DNA of 64,000 bases from JBOZRQ01 sp050789255 (GTDB lineage: Bacteria; Bacillota; Sulfobacillia; Symbiobacteriales; Symbiobacteriaceae): positions 124,001 through 188,000 of the forward strand of contig JBOZRQ010000033.1 in the NCBI GenBank assembly GCA_050789255.1, given 5' to 3'. Both the position numbers and the translations under genes were made by a program. Below are positions 16,186 to 24,330 of the stretch, piece after piece; position 1 is the stretch's first letter, and each line of letters starts with the position of its first letter. The notes under the pieces were generated by a model, which saw only the letters and a program-made list of their open reading frames with translations, ran no database searches and had not been told where the DNA came from.

Positions 16186-17292
16186 ATGGCTGACTTCGAG
16201 GCGATCCCCCATTTCAAGGAAGCCCACGGTGTCGAACATCCCGGCGCGCAGCTGGAGGCGATCCGCCAGGCCGTTCCGGCCTTCAAGGCGTGGTTCAGCG
16301 CCAAAGGCACCGCCGCGGCCTTCCGTTCCTGCGACCTGATCACCCTGCCATACCCGGTGCGGTTCGGTCTCTGGCGGGCCGCCATGACCCCGGCGCCCTA
16401 CCTGTGGTTCACCAACCGGATGTTCATCGTGCAGTGGGAGAGCGGCGGACGCCGCTGGACCCTGCTCAGCGAGCCCACCGATTTCGAGTTGGGGGCCAAT
16501 ACGCCCTACTTCGCCGGGCTGGCCCGGCGCTTTGGCGACTTCCTCTCCAACCGGGTGCTCAGCCGCCGCCACAAGACCGTGATCCAGCACCTGGCCGAGG
16601 TAGGACTGAGCCCGGACGAGATCGACTTCATCACCTTTGATCATCTACATACACAGGATGTCCGCCGCTGGCTCGGCACCACCCGTCCCCAGGCAGATAT
16701 CAGCCCCAGCCGCCCGCTGGAGCCCCTGTTCCCCAACGCCCGGCTGATTGTGCAGCGGCTGGAGTGGGAGTCCCTCGCCTGCCTCCACCCGCTCCAGCGC
16801 GCCTGGTACCAGCCCGAGACCTACCGGGACATCCCGCCCTCACGGGTGCTCCAGGTGGAGGGTGACTTGCTCCTCGGCCCCGGCGTCGCCCTGATGTTCA
16901 CACCGGGCCATACCTGCGGCAACCACTCCCTGGTGGTCAACACCGAGTCGGGCATCTGGGTCTCCAGCGAGAACGGCGTGGCCGCCGAGTGCTATGCGCC
17001 CGAGGCCAGCCGGATCCCCGGCCTGCGCCGTTACGCCCGGGAGAAGCAGCTGGAGATCGTCCTGAACGCCAACACCATCGAGTCCACAGCCCGCCAGTAC
17101 AACTCGATGATGCAGGAGAAGTGGGTCGCCGACCCCAGCAAGGTCGATCCGCGCTTCCCCCAGGTCTTTCCCAGTTCAGAACTCAGCCCGAGCCCCCTCT
17201 CGCCGGGCACAGCCCCCACCTTCCGGCACCGCAGCGTCAGCTTCGGTGAGCTGAAAAGCCGTGTCGCCGGCCAGAAGGGGGGCGCCGCCTGA
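16186..17292 (+). CDS. Metallo-beta-lactamase-fold hydrolase
   Basis: A 368-aa protein chosen from ATG 16186, which has AAGGAGG 8 nt upstream. It carries a MBL-fold metal motif FDHLHTQD (HxHxxD type, about residues 161-168) and the second motif FTPGHTCGNHS near residue 243. The family hydrolyses esters, amides or phosphodiesters; the substrate is not evident. A C-terminal extension of about 90 residues ends basic and Gly/Ala-rich. The stop and the next start share one base (TGATG), so it is translationally coupled to the SDR gene. Confidence 0.82.
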   Translation: MADFEAIPHFKEAHGVEHPGAQLEAIRQAVPAFKAWFSAKGTAAAFRSCDLITLPYPVRFGLWRAAMTPAPYLWFTNRMFIVQWESGGRRWTLLSEPTDFELGANTPYFAGLARRFGDFLSNRVLSRRHKTVIQHLAEVGLSPDEIDFITFDHLHTQDVRRWLGTTRPQADISPSRPLEPLFPNARLIVQRLEWESLACLHPLQRAWYQPETYRDIPPSRVLQVEGDLLLGPGVALMFTPGHTCGNHSLVVNTESGIWVSSENGVAAECYAPEASRIPGLRRYAREKQLEIVLNANTIESTARQYNSMMQEKWVADPSKVDPRFPQVFPSSELSPSPLSPGTAPTFRHRSVSFGELKSRVAGQKGGAA

Positions 17293-18068
17293 TGGCCCTG
17301 CTGGAGGGCAAGACCGCGCTGATCACGGGCGCCGCCTCCGGCATCGGGCGGGCCACGGCCCTGCGGATGGCCCAGGCCGGGGCCGCACTCGCCCTCATCG
17401 ACCGGGATCCGGCCGGCCTGGAGGCGGTGCGGGACCAGGCGGCTGGGCACGGCGCCCGGGTCATCACGGAGACCGTGGACCTCACCGACCCCACCGCCAC
17501 CGAGCAGGCTATCCGACGCCTGTGGGGCGAACTCGGCGGAATCGATATCCTGCACAACTGTGCGGGGGTCCTGCGCCTGGGGCCGTGGGAGCGCATGAGC
17601 CTGGACGATTACCGCTTCTGCATGGAGGTCAACTACTTCGGTACCCTGCACTGCATCCAGGCCGTGCTGCCGCTCATGCGAGGGCGCGGCCGGGGGCACA
17701 TCATCAACATGGGGTCGATGGCGGCGCTCCGGGGCCTGCCAAACCTGGGCGCCTACTCCGCCAGCAAGTTTGCCGTCTTCGGGCTATCGCAGGCACTGCG
17801 GGATGAGCTCCACGGCACCGGCATCTCCGTCTCCGTGGTCTGTCCGCCCTCGGTCCGAACGCCCATGGTCACGGATCAGGCCGAACTGCCGCCCATCTAC
17901 CGCCGCTTCGCCTGGGCGGAGCCCGAGGCCGTGGCGGGCGCCATCATGCGGGCGATCCGCAGCCGGGAGTTCATCGTCCTGGTCGACCTGAACACCCGGG
18001 CGCTCCTCTGGGTCCAACGGCTCCTTCCGGGCCTTGCGGACTACCTCATGCGCACCTGGAGCCGCTAA
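17292..18068 (+). CDS. Short-chain dehydrogenase/reductase
   Basis: A 258-aa classical SDR with the NAD(P)-binding TGAASGIGRAT, the NCAG motif (a Cys variant of NNAG), catalytic Ser in MGSMAAL and YSASK with catalytic Tyr and Lys. D38/R39 after the second beta strand (LIDRDPAG) favour NAD(H). The C-terminal tail (ALLWVQRLLPGLADYLMRTW) is amphipathic and may touch the membrane, as in several lipid-acting SDRs. Coupled to the MBL-fold hydrolase, so the two probably act in one catabolic or lipid pathway; substrate unknown. Confidence 0.92.
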   Translation: MALLEGKTALITGAASGIGRATALRMAQAGAALALIDRDPAGLEAVRDQAAGHGARVITETVDLTDPTATEQAIRRLWGELGGIDILHNCAGVLRLGPWERMSLDDYRFCMEVNYFGTLHCIQAVLPLMRGRGRGHIINMGSMAALRGLPNLGAYSASKFAVFGLSQALRDELHGTGISVSVVCPPSVRTPMVTDQAELPPIYRRFAWAEPEAVAGAIMRAIRSREFIVLVDLNTRALLWVQRLLPGLADYLMRTWSR

Positions 18069-18115
18069 GAACTCCTTCGACATGAATTATGCCCTGCTTA
18101 GAAGAGGTGCGTAGG

Positions 18116-18676
18116 ATGACTCGTTACCTGTCTAGAATCGGCGCCGTCCTTGGCTCCGCCCTGCCGGCTGCCCTGGTGTGCGGCCTGAGCCTCCGGCTGA
18201 TCATGCGTGCAATGATCCTTGCTTTTCCCATCGACCAGCCTCATTTCACGCTCGGCGGCACCATGTTCGTGATGGTCACAGGAATCTTGCCAACCTTGCC
18301 GCTGGCCCTCCTGTACGCCGCCGTCGAGCGGCGCCTCCCGGGGCGTCCCTGGGCGAAGGGCCTGCTCTTCGGCGCCCTCTTCGCCGCCGTCGTCGGTGTG
18401 CCCCTCCTGATCGTCGATCCCGGCGAGCTGCTCCTCTTCGACCGCCAGCGCTTCGGTGTGCCGGGACTGACTGGCCTGACCCTGTTCGCACTCATGTTTA
18501 TGCTCATCGGCACGATGGTCGGCTGGGGCCATCATCGGCTGACGCCCTGGATCGCCCGGCACCCCCGGGCATCGACCGCCGTTGGCCTGGTCCTGGTCGC
18601 TCCGTTCGCCTTCGGATGCCTCTTCCTGGCATCCACCGTGGTCAGCACGGTATGGAAGGGGCTGGGTGGTATTTAA
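18116..18676 (+). CDS. Four-helix membrane protein, unknown
   Basis: ATG at 18116 has GAGGTG 6 nt upstream and is preferred over the earlier in-frame start at 18089. The 186-aa product has about five hydrophobic stretches (near residues 8-32, 45-65, 75-97, 115-135, 150-180) and short charged loops such as ERRLPGRPWAK. No family recognised. Its stop overlaps the next start by one base, so both are one unit, probably following the SDR gene. Confidence 0.65.
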   Translation: MTRYLSRIGAVLGSALPAALVCGLSLRLIMRAMILAFPIDQPHFTLGGTMFVMVTGILPTLPLALLYAAVERRLPGRPWAKGLLFGALFAAVVGVPLLIVDPGELLLFDRQRFGVPGLTGLTLFALMFMLIGTMVGWGHHRLTPWIARHPRASTAVGLVLVAPFAFGCLFLASTVVSTVWKGLGGI

Positions 18677-19188
18677 TGGCTGTCTGCAAGACCGACCGGC
18701 TCTACCACTACCTGCTCGGCGGCGACTCCGTGCTGGACTCGATTCGGCAACAGGGGCTCCTCCCTCTGAGCGACCTGCCCCCGGTGGAGCACTGGCACGA
18801 GACCATGGCCTTCTACAGGGCTCTCTATGAGGGGCTGGTGCAGCCCTACCTGAAGAAGCCGTGGGTCAACTCCGGCGTCTTCCTGACCCCCATTGACTTC
18901 CGGGCCATCCCGGGCTCGCTCCTCGCCAACCGGACCCGGGTAGCCGTGCCGCTCAGCGCCATTCCAGTCGACAGCGCCGTGCTCACCTACCAAACCGATG
19001 GACCCCGCACCGGCATGGCTTGCACCGCTGAAAACCTGAAAGCGACCGCCGACCGCTGGACCGCTGAGATGGTACAGACGTGGTTTGGACGAGATCGCAC
19101 CAAGCTCTTCTTCCACGTGCCCCAGGTAGCCGTCTACCAGCTGGGCGGCCTTCGTATCGATCCTGCCTGGATTGAACATCCAGCCTAA
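18676..19188 (+). CDS. Conserved-looking hypothetical protein
   Basis: A 170-aa soluble protein starting MAVCKTDRLYHYLLGGDSVL, coupled by TAATG to the preceding membrane-protein gene. The opening LYHYLLGG...LDSIRQQGLLPLSD and following VFLTPIDF recall the H-(N)...I...GL start of ADP-ribosyltransferase-fold families such as DUF4433, but the full motif set cannot be confirmed by eye. No transmembrane segment. Ends just before a strong terminator, so it is the last gene of its operon. Confidence 0.6.
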   Translation: MAVCKTDRLYHYLLGGDSVLDSIRQQGLLPLSDLPPVEHWHETMAFYRALYEGLVQPYLKKPWVNSGVFLTPIDFRAIPGSLLANRTRVAVPLSAIPVDSAVLTYQTDGPRTGMACTAENLKATADRWTAEMVQTWFGRDRTKLFFHVPQVAVYQLGGLRIDPAWIEHPA

Positions 19189-19193
19189 TACAA

Positions 19194-19234
19194 GACCAGG
19201 CGGGGCCCCAACAAAGGCCCCGCCTGGTCATTTT
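19194..19234 (+). terminator. Rho-independent terminator
   Basis: GACCAGGCGGGGCC and GGCCCCGCCTGGTC make a perfect 14-bp stem with an 8-nt loop, followed by ATTTT. Confidence 0.93.
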
Positions 19235-19326
19235 AACAGAACATTCCTTAAACCTTAATACTACCTCCCTGGAACAGCCCAAAGCGTTACGGTACGCTGA
19301 AGGTGAACCAGGAAGGAGGAATGCAA

Positions 19327-19548
19327 ATGACGCTTCTGATCATCCTGATGGTCCTGCTCGTCTTCTCCCTCTCCGAGCTGGAGCGGAAGGACCGCCGCCG
19401 GCAGTACGACTACACCGTCGACCACTCCGTGTACGTCTCCACCGGCGATGACGGCTGCCCGGACATCAGCGGCGCTGATGGCGGCGATTGCAGCTGCGAC
19501 GTAGGGGACTGCGACTCCGGAGGCGGAGACTGCGGCGACGGGGAGTGA
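19327..19548 (+). CDS. Small membrane-anchored protein with Cys/Asp/Gly-rich tail
   Basis: Of two close ATGs, 19327 is chosen because GGAGG ends 7 nt upstream; ATG 19321 would sit on the ribosome site. The 73-aa product has one N-terminal hydrophobic helix (TLLIILMVLLVFSL), then a charged segment ELERKDRRRQYDY and a tail with five cysteines, many Asp and Gly and no Lys or Arg (DGCPDISGADGGDCSCDV...). The tail could bind metal or be disulphide-linked. No family recognised. A weak TTAACA/TTAATA promoter pair lies near 19233-19260. Confidence 0.6.
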   Translation: MTLLIILMVLLVFSLSELERKDRRRQYDYTVDHSVYVSTGDDGCPDISGADGGDCSCDVGDCDSGGGDCGDGE

Positions 19549-19562
19549 CCCACCAGAACATA

Positions 19563-19598
19563 CGCTGGCTGTCATGGGACAGTGCAGCGCTTTTTTTA
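19563..19598 (+). terminator. Terminator of the small Cys-rich gene
   Basis: CGCTGGCTGTC and GACAGTGCAGCG pair with one small bulge around a 4-nt loop, followed by CTTTTTTTAT. It overlaps the 3' end of the convergent GH38 gene. Confidence 0.85.
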
Positions 19599-22085
19599 TG
19601 CCCGCTCTTCGAGGAAGTTGACCTCGGTGACCTGTCCGCCCGCGCTGATCCGGAAGCTCTTGATCTGGTTGGCGCCGAGCTCCACGTTCATCGCAGCCTG
19701 CGGCAGCTTCACGGTGGCAGATGTCGCCACACCGTTGGGCTCATAGAGTCGCAGGATCCAGTCCTCGCCCTCCTCGGCCTGCTTCAGCGCCGTAACCACC
19801 ACCGCGTGGGGCGGGTCGATCTGAAGGAAGCTGTGGACCTTGGGGAGGGCGCCGGGATGCGCATACTCCCGAATGAAGGCCAGCGGCTCGTTGAAGTCCT
19901 GCGCCGCCTGCGGCACCGCCGCCTCCTGCCAGGGGCCGGCGTGGGGCACCAGCGCCCAGCGGACCTCCTGGTAGCCCTGGTCGATGAACTTGTCCCCGGG
20001 CCGTGCGGGGTGGGTGTCCCGGTTGCCGCCGCCGTGGGTCGGGCTGCGCAGAATCGTGAGCCGGGCCTCGCCGCCCAGTGCGTCGGCCCCGTACTTACAG
20101 TCGTTCAGCAGAGCGACGCCGTAGGGCTTGCCATCGACCTGACCGGTGACGTCCATCCACTGCTGGCTGGGCTCCTCCTGACCGCCGGCCGGCCGCTTGA
20201 TGTGCCCGAACGGCACCGTGAAGGTCGCCTCGGCGCCCTCCATGGCGAAGGGGAAGGCCAGCTTCAGGGTGCGCCACTCCTCGTGCCAGTCGATCTCCAG
20301 CTTGCCGTGGATCTGCTTCAGCTCGCGGTAGAGCGTGATCAGCTGGCGCACCTTCGACTGGCCCCAGGTGGTGGTAATCGCCCAGGTCGCCCGCACGGGC
20401 CCGTTCTCGATGATCTCCACCTGCGGGTCGCCGAAGACACCAACCAGGTTGCGGATGTAGTCGCCCTGGCCCCACGGGTTGTAGGGGTCCTCCATCACCA
20501 GCAGCTGGGCGCCGGCGCCCGCCAGCAGCTCCAGGTTGCGCTCCTTGTCCTTGAGCGACCGCAGCGCCCCGGTACGGGGGTCCAGCTCCAGCCGCCACCA
20601 GGTATTCTCCAGCACCCGGTCGCTGATCTCCAGCTTGGGCGCATCCTCGCCGTAGACCGCCGGCGGCCGGTCCACCAGGCGGTAGACCCGGTAGCCCATC
20701 GGCGGGACCTCCACCACGAAGGCGGCACGCTTGCGGGGCGGATGGGACTCGGGCTTGGCAAACTGATGGACCACCGGGAGGTTCTGGTCGTCCAGTACCT
20801 GCATGTCGGCGATGTGCCAGTCGTTGACCTCTACATCGATCACCTCGCGGCGGGGCCAGGGGCTCGCGTTGAAGACCACCACGGGCACGCCGTCGCCCAG
20901 GTCGGCCACGGCGTTGCCGGCGCCCGTGCGGACCCGGCGCATCGCCTCCTGGACCTGGACATCCTCGCCGCTGCGGGTGTCGATCTGCTGGGCGATGGTC
21001 ATCAGGGCGCCGTGCAGGGTCCGCTTGCCGAACCCGATCGCCTCGCCCATCTCCAGGCGCACATCCTCGTAGGCGGTGGCGATGCTGGTGCCGCACAGGA
21101 TGTCATGGAACTGGTTGAAGAGCACATGGCGCCAGGACTGCTCGAAGCGCTCCTTCGGATAGACCATGCCGAACGGCGTGGCGAGCGTCGCCCACTTCTC
21201 AGCGGTTGCCAGCGCCAGCTCGCCCTTGCGGTTGAGGCGCTTGACGTCCGAGTGCGAGGTGTAGCAGCCGCGGAAGGTGTACTGCAACGGCCGGTCGAAC
21301 ACCGGGAGCCCGCTGCGCTGGACCATCCGGTCGAAGAACCCCTCCATGCTCCCCATCTGAATCGTGGGCCACTCGGGGGAGGCCATCAGCTCGCGCATGT
21401 TGGCGATCGCCTTCTTGGTGGGGCCGCCGCCGTGGTTGCCCACCCCGTAAAGCACGATCCACTCCGGCGAGTCCGCCGGGCGCCAGTCGATGCTGGCGTT
21501 GAGCGTATCCACCACCTGGTTGGGGCTGGAGTTGTAGGTCTCGATCCGGGCGCTCAGGATGCGGGTGCCGTCCGGCCCCTCCCACCAGAACAGGTTGGAG
21601 GGCAGCTCGATCTCCGGGCCGACCGGGCGCCAGAACAGGAAGTACTCCAGGCCACAGTGCTTGAAGATCTGCGGCAACGTGTACGGGTGGCCGAAGGAGT
21701 CAGGCAGGAAGGCCACCCGGCTGCGGCGGCCCAGGGTGCGCTGGAAGTAACGCTGGCCATAGAGCCCCTGGCGGGCCAGCGCCTCGCCGGAGGGGATGTT
21801 CATATCGGGCTCAACCCAGAAGCCGCCGGCGGGCTCCCACTGGCCCCGCTGGGCCGCAGCCCGGATCTCGGCGATCAGCTCGGGGTGGATCTCCATCCAG
21901 GCGTACTGGCCGGCAGAGCTGTGTGCGAAGACCAGGTCCGGATTCTCCTGCATGCGGTCGAGGGCGGAGCGGAAGGTGGCCTTGACCGTCTCGATGCCCT
22001 CCTGTCGGTCCCAGAGCCAGACCGGGTCCAGGTGGGCATGTCCCGTCATGGTAAAGCGAAGGTCCTTGCTGCGTTTCGGGTCCAT
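19596..22085 (-). CDS. GH38 alpha-mannosidase, stand-alone
   Basis: An 829-residue GH38 enzyme. Zinc-site motif GHAHLDPVW is at residues 14-22, the nucleophile Asp is in FLPDSFGHP, and FNQFHDILCGTS supplies the second His/Asp pair. ATG at 22085 is preferred over 22103: it has GGAGGG about 10 nt upstream and gives the start DPKRSKDLRF, which aligns with NKRSKDLTF of the 4.5-kb paralog. No signal peptide. It is not in an operon. The region before it lacks the 25-bp element of the other two GH38 genes and instead has two direct ATTGTAC copies (22117-22138), so control probably differs. The catalytic helix WDRQEGIETVK differs from WDWREGYE in the other two. Confidence 0.93.
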   Translation of the reverse strand: MDPKRSKDLRFTMTGHAHLDPVWLWDRQEGIETVKATFRSALDRMQENPDLVFAHSSAGQYAWMEIHPELIAEIRAAAQRGQWEPAGGFWVEPDMNIPSGEALARQGLYGQRYFQRTLGRRSRVAFLPDSFGHPYTLPQIFKHCGLEYFLFWRPVGPEIELPSNLFWWEGPDGTRILSARIETYNSSPNQVVDTLNASIDWRPADSPEWIVLYGVGNHGGGPTKKAIANMRELMASPEWPTIQMGSMEGFFDRMVQRSGLPVFDRPLQYTFRGCYTSHSDVKRLNRKGELALATAEKWATLATPFGMVYPKERFEQSWRHVLFNQFHDILCGTSIATAYEDVRLEMGEAIGFGKRTLHGALMTIAQQIDTRSGEDVQVQEAMRRVRTGAGNAVADLGDGVPVVVFNASPWPRREVIDVEVNDWHIADMQVLDDQNLPVVHQFAKPESHPPRKRAAFVVEVPPMGYRVYRLVDRPPAVYGEDAPKLEISDRVLENTWWRLELDPRTGALRSLKDKERNLELLAGAGAQLLVMEDPYNPWGQGDYIRNLVGVFGDPQVEIIENGPVRATWAITTTWGQSKVRQLITLYRELKQIHGKLEIDWHEEWRTLKLAFPFAMEGAEATFTVPFGHIKRPAGGQEEPSQQWMDVTGQVDGKPYGVALLNDCKYGADALGGEARLTILRSPTHGGGNRDTHPARPGDKFIDQGYQEVRWALVPHAGPWQEAAVPQAAQDFNEPLAFIREYAHPGALPKVHSFLQIDPPHAVVVTALKQAEEGEDWILRLYEPNGVATSATVKLPQAAMNVELGANQIKSFRISAGGQVTEVNFLEERA

Positions 22086-22116
22086 TCCAAGGCGTCCCTC
22101 CATACGGCCCTAAGAG

Positions 22117-22138
22117 CCGATTGTACAGTTATTGTACC
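22117..22138 (-). promoter_or_regulatory. Repeated ATTGTAC motif upstream of stand-alone GH38
   Basis: ATTGTAC occurs twice on the plus strand 11 bp apart, which is GTACAAT (containing TACAAT, a -10-like hexamer) on the coding strand; the set also reads as GTACA-N5-TGTAC. No good -35 box was found. It may be the promoter/operator of the gene starting at 22085. Confidence 0.35.
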
Positions 22139-22206
22139 TTGATCTGGCGATAAATGTGGGCCGACTGGGAAAAATGGTCTCTGAAGTGAAGCCAAGGAGG
22201 GAGCGC

Positions 22207-22773
22207 ATGTATCCGTCCTACGATCAGGTCCAGGAAGCCAGGCGCAATTTCGGCCAGCTTTCCCTTGAGCACTGGTATCACGACGACCTGTTCACGTGGA
22301 AGTGGTGGCTCTTACTCGCCCTTACCGTGCTCCCCTACATCCTGTGGTGGCAAATCGCCAACAAGCGCCGGGCGCACGAGCTGCTGCTTTTCGGAATGCT
22401 CACGGCGGTGTTTGCCATTGTGTTGGACAATCTTGGTACCGAGCTAATGTGGTGGGGCTACCCGGATAAGCTGGTGCAGTTTGCTCCCCCTCTCTTTCCT
22501 GCCGACCTCGTGCTAGTCCCGGTGTGCCTCATGACCGTGTATCAGTTTTTCGGAGAGGACCTCCGCCGCTTTCTCATTGCCATTACCATCTGGGGTGCCT
22601 TGCTGGCCTACATCGGCGAGCCGTTCTTCATCTGGCTCGGGTACTATCAGTTGATTACCTGGAAGCTAACCTACTCACTGATCTTCTACGTGGTGGCCTC
22701 CACCCTCGCCCGGTGGATCGTCCGTGCGACTCGGCACGTGCCAGAAGCGGGGCGTGATCCAAATCACCTATGA
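22207..22773 (+). CDS. CBO0543-family integral membrane protein
   Basis: ATG at 22207 has AAGGAGG 6 nt upstream, so the longer frame from 22132 is not used. The 188-aa product has a short soluble N-terminus, then five hydrophobic segments. Motifs such as FTWKWWLLLALTVLPYILWW, LDNLGTELMWWGYP, PADLVLVPVCLMTVYQ and GEPFFIWLGYY match the CBO0543 family, common in spore-forming Firmicutes and of unknown function. Monocistronic. Confidence 0.8.
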   Translation: MYPSYDQVQEARRNFGQLSLEHWYHDDLFTWKWWLLLALTVLPYILWWQIANKRRAHELLLFGMLTAVFAIVLDNLGTELMWWGYPDKLVQFAPPLFPADLVLVPVCLMTVYQFFGEDLRRFLIAITIWGALLAYIGEPFFIWLGYYQLITWKLTYSLIFYVVASTLARWIVRATRHVPEAGRDPNHL

Positions 22774-22836
22774 ATGTTGACTGACTACCCCTATAATAAA
22801 GTACATACAGCCTATTCAAACTAGGGAGGCACCCGA

Positions 22837-24054
22837 ATGACCACAGCCCGGCGCCACTTCCGCTCCCCGCTGATCGCTTTGCTATCGCTGCTCTGCCTTC
22901 TCCTCGCTGCGGTGCCTGTGGCCCAGGCTACCACCCCCGACAAGATCCAGGCAGCCGGTGAGCGCATACGCGACCATGGGCTCGCCAAGGGCGTCGACGC
23001 CAGCGGGGACCTGGCTCTGGGCGCCAACATCACCCGGGCCCAGCTGGTGACGATCATCGTGCGCGCCTTCGGTTTTGATAAGGAGGCCCAGGCCCTGAAC
23101 GGCCAACCGGCGTTCCCGGACACGGCGAACCACCCCTGGGCCAGCGGCTACATCGCCCTGGCCAAGCGACTGATCGAGGAAAGATCCAACGGGGCTGAGG
23201 TTGTAGGCCGGCCGGACGGAACGTTCAACCCGGACGGCAATGTGACCGCAGCCGAATCGGTGGCCTTCCTCATGAAGTTCCTTGGCGTAAAGAGTGACCC
23301 GACCCTGGGCTGGCCCGCCAACTACATCCAGGGCGCCCTGAAGGCCGGCCTGATCACCGCCGAGGACTAGAAGAACCTGACCTCTATTCAGAACACCCCC
23401 GCCACACGGGGCCTCGTCTTCTACCTGGCAGACCGCGCCTTCAGCACCTACGAGCTGCCCGAGGGCGGCACCGTATACACCAAATACGTAGACCCCAAGC
23501 CGTCCACGCCTGCAGCAGCGGCGCCCACGGTCTACATCGCTCTGCCCGAACCCGGTTCCGTTTTCATGTCCCCCCATAATATCAAGGTGTCCGGCACATA
23601 CACGGCCCCCGGCGGGCTCCACAGTCTCCAGATCAACGGCCAGGAGGCCCAGGTGCATGACGGCAAGTTTGAGGCGACGGTCAACCTCCACGAGGATGGA
23701 ATCATCGAGGCAGTCATCACCGACAACGCCGGCCAGACGGCCATGGACTCGATCTACATGACCCCCGGCCCGCACCCGGCCATGCTGGACCTGACCGTCA
23801 GCAACGTCAGCCCCAAGCCCGGAGAGACCGTCACCATGACGGTGAAGTTGAACGACGCCTTCGGCCGCCCGCTGAAGGCCGCCGGTCACCAGATCAAGTG
23901 GTTCACCTCCACCAGCGCCTCGGGGCAGGCCACGGACAACAATGACGGCACCTACACCGCCCAGTTCACGGTGCCCGAGAGCGGTACCATCTTCATCTAC
24001 GTTGACTTCAATGGCATGCCGACGCCAGCCTCCGCCACCCTCACCATCAAGTAG
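22837..24054 (+). pseudogene. SLH-domain surface protein gene with in-frame TAG
   Basis: A secreted protein gene (signal peptide ending PVAQA) whose frame stays open from ATG 22837 to the stop at 24052-24054 except for a single TAG at 23368-23370, codon 178. The first half holds two SLH repeats (ITRAQLVTIIVRAFGF...FPDTANHPWASGYIALA and NVTAAESVAFLMKFLGV). The TAG falls inside the third SLH repeat, which resumes in the same frame (TRGLVFYLADRAF). Then come a linker and two Ig-like domains (about residues 225-310 and 312-405). With the TAG read as a stop, the 177-aa product keeps only partial SLH anchoring. It could be a nonsense mutation, a sequence error or recoding. GGGAGG is 8 nt before the start. 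Confidence 0.85.
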
Positions 24055-24063
24055 ATCATGAAG

Positions 24064-24097
24064 AGACCCGGCAGGGCGCCAAGCCCGCCGGGTCTTT
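24064..24097 (+). terminator. Terminator after the SLH gene
   Basis: AGACCCGGCAGGGC and GCCCGCCGGGTCT pair with one bulged base around a short loop, followed by TTCC. Confidence 0.85.
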
Positions 24098-24106
24098 CCA
24101 TCTTTG

Positions 24107-24292
24107 TTATTCCTGATGACCGGGCCAGGGACGGGCTGCCGGCCCGGACTGCACGCCGCCCTTCTCCTTGCAGGCGATGCTGGCGTGGTCCCGGGCTTCT
24201 TCCGGGTTCTGGCTCGTGATCGAACCCGAACTGTTGTCGCCGCAGGTGAAGTCGTAAGTCGTCTGCTGATTCTTTCTCGACGCCTTGTCCAT
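24107..24292 (-). CDS. Small soluble protein, unknown
   Basis: ATG at 24292 with GGGGTGA 7 nt upstream encodes 61 residues beginning MDKASRKNQQTTYDFTCGDN. It has two cysteines and a helical patch, NPEEARDHASIACKEK, faintly like DUF1059 small proteins (C...HA..H pattern), but not enough to name it. Convergent with the SLH gene; upstream of it is the VOC-DinB gene stop at 24331, so it may be cotranscribed with that operon. Confidence 0.5.
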   Translation of the reverse strand: MDKASRKNQQTTYDFTCGDNSSGSITSQNPEEARDHASIACKEKGGVQSGPAARPWPGHQE

Positions 24293-24330
24293 GCTGTTCA
24301 CCCCGGCACTCAGTATGCCCAACAGCGGGG

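Noticed and set aside
23368..23370. Selenocysteine or frameshift explanation for the SLH gene
   Set aside because: The codon is TAG, not TGA, and the same frame continues, so no frameshift is involved.
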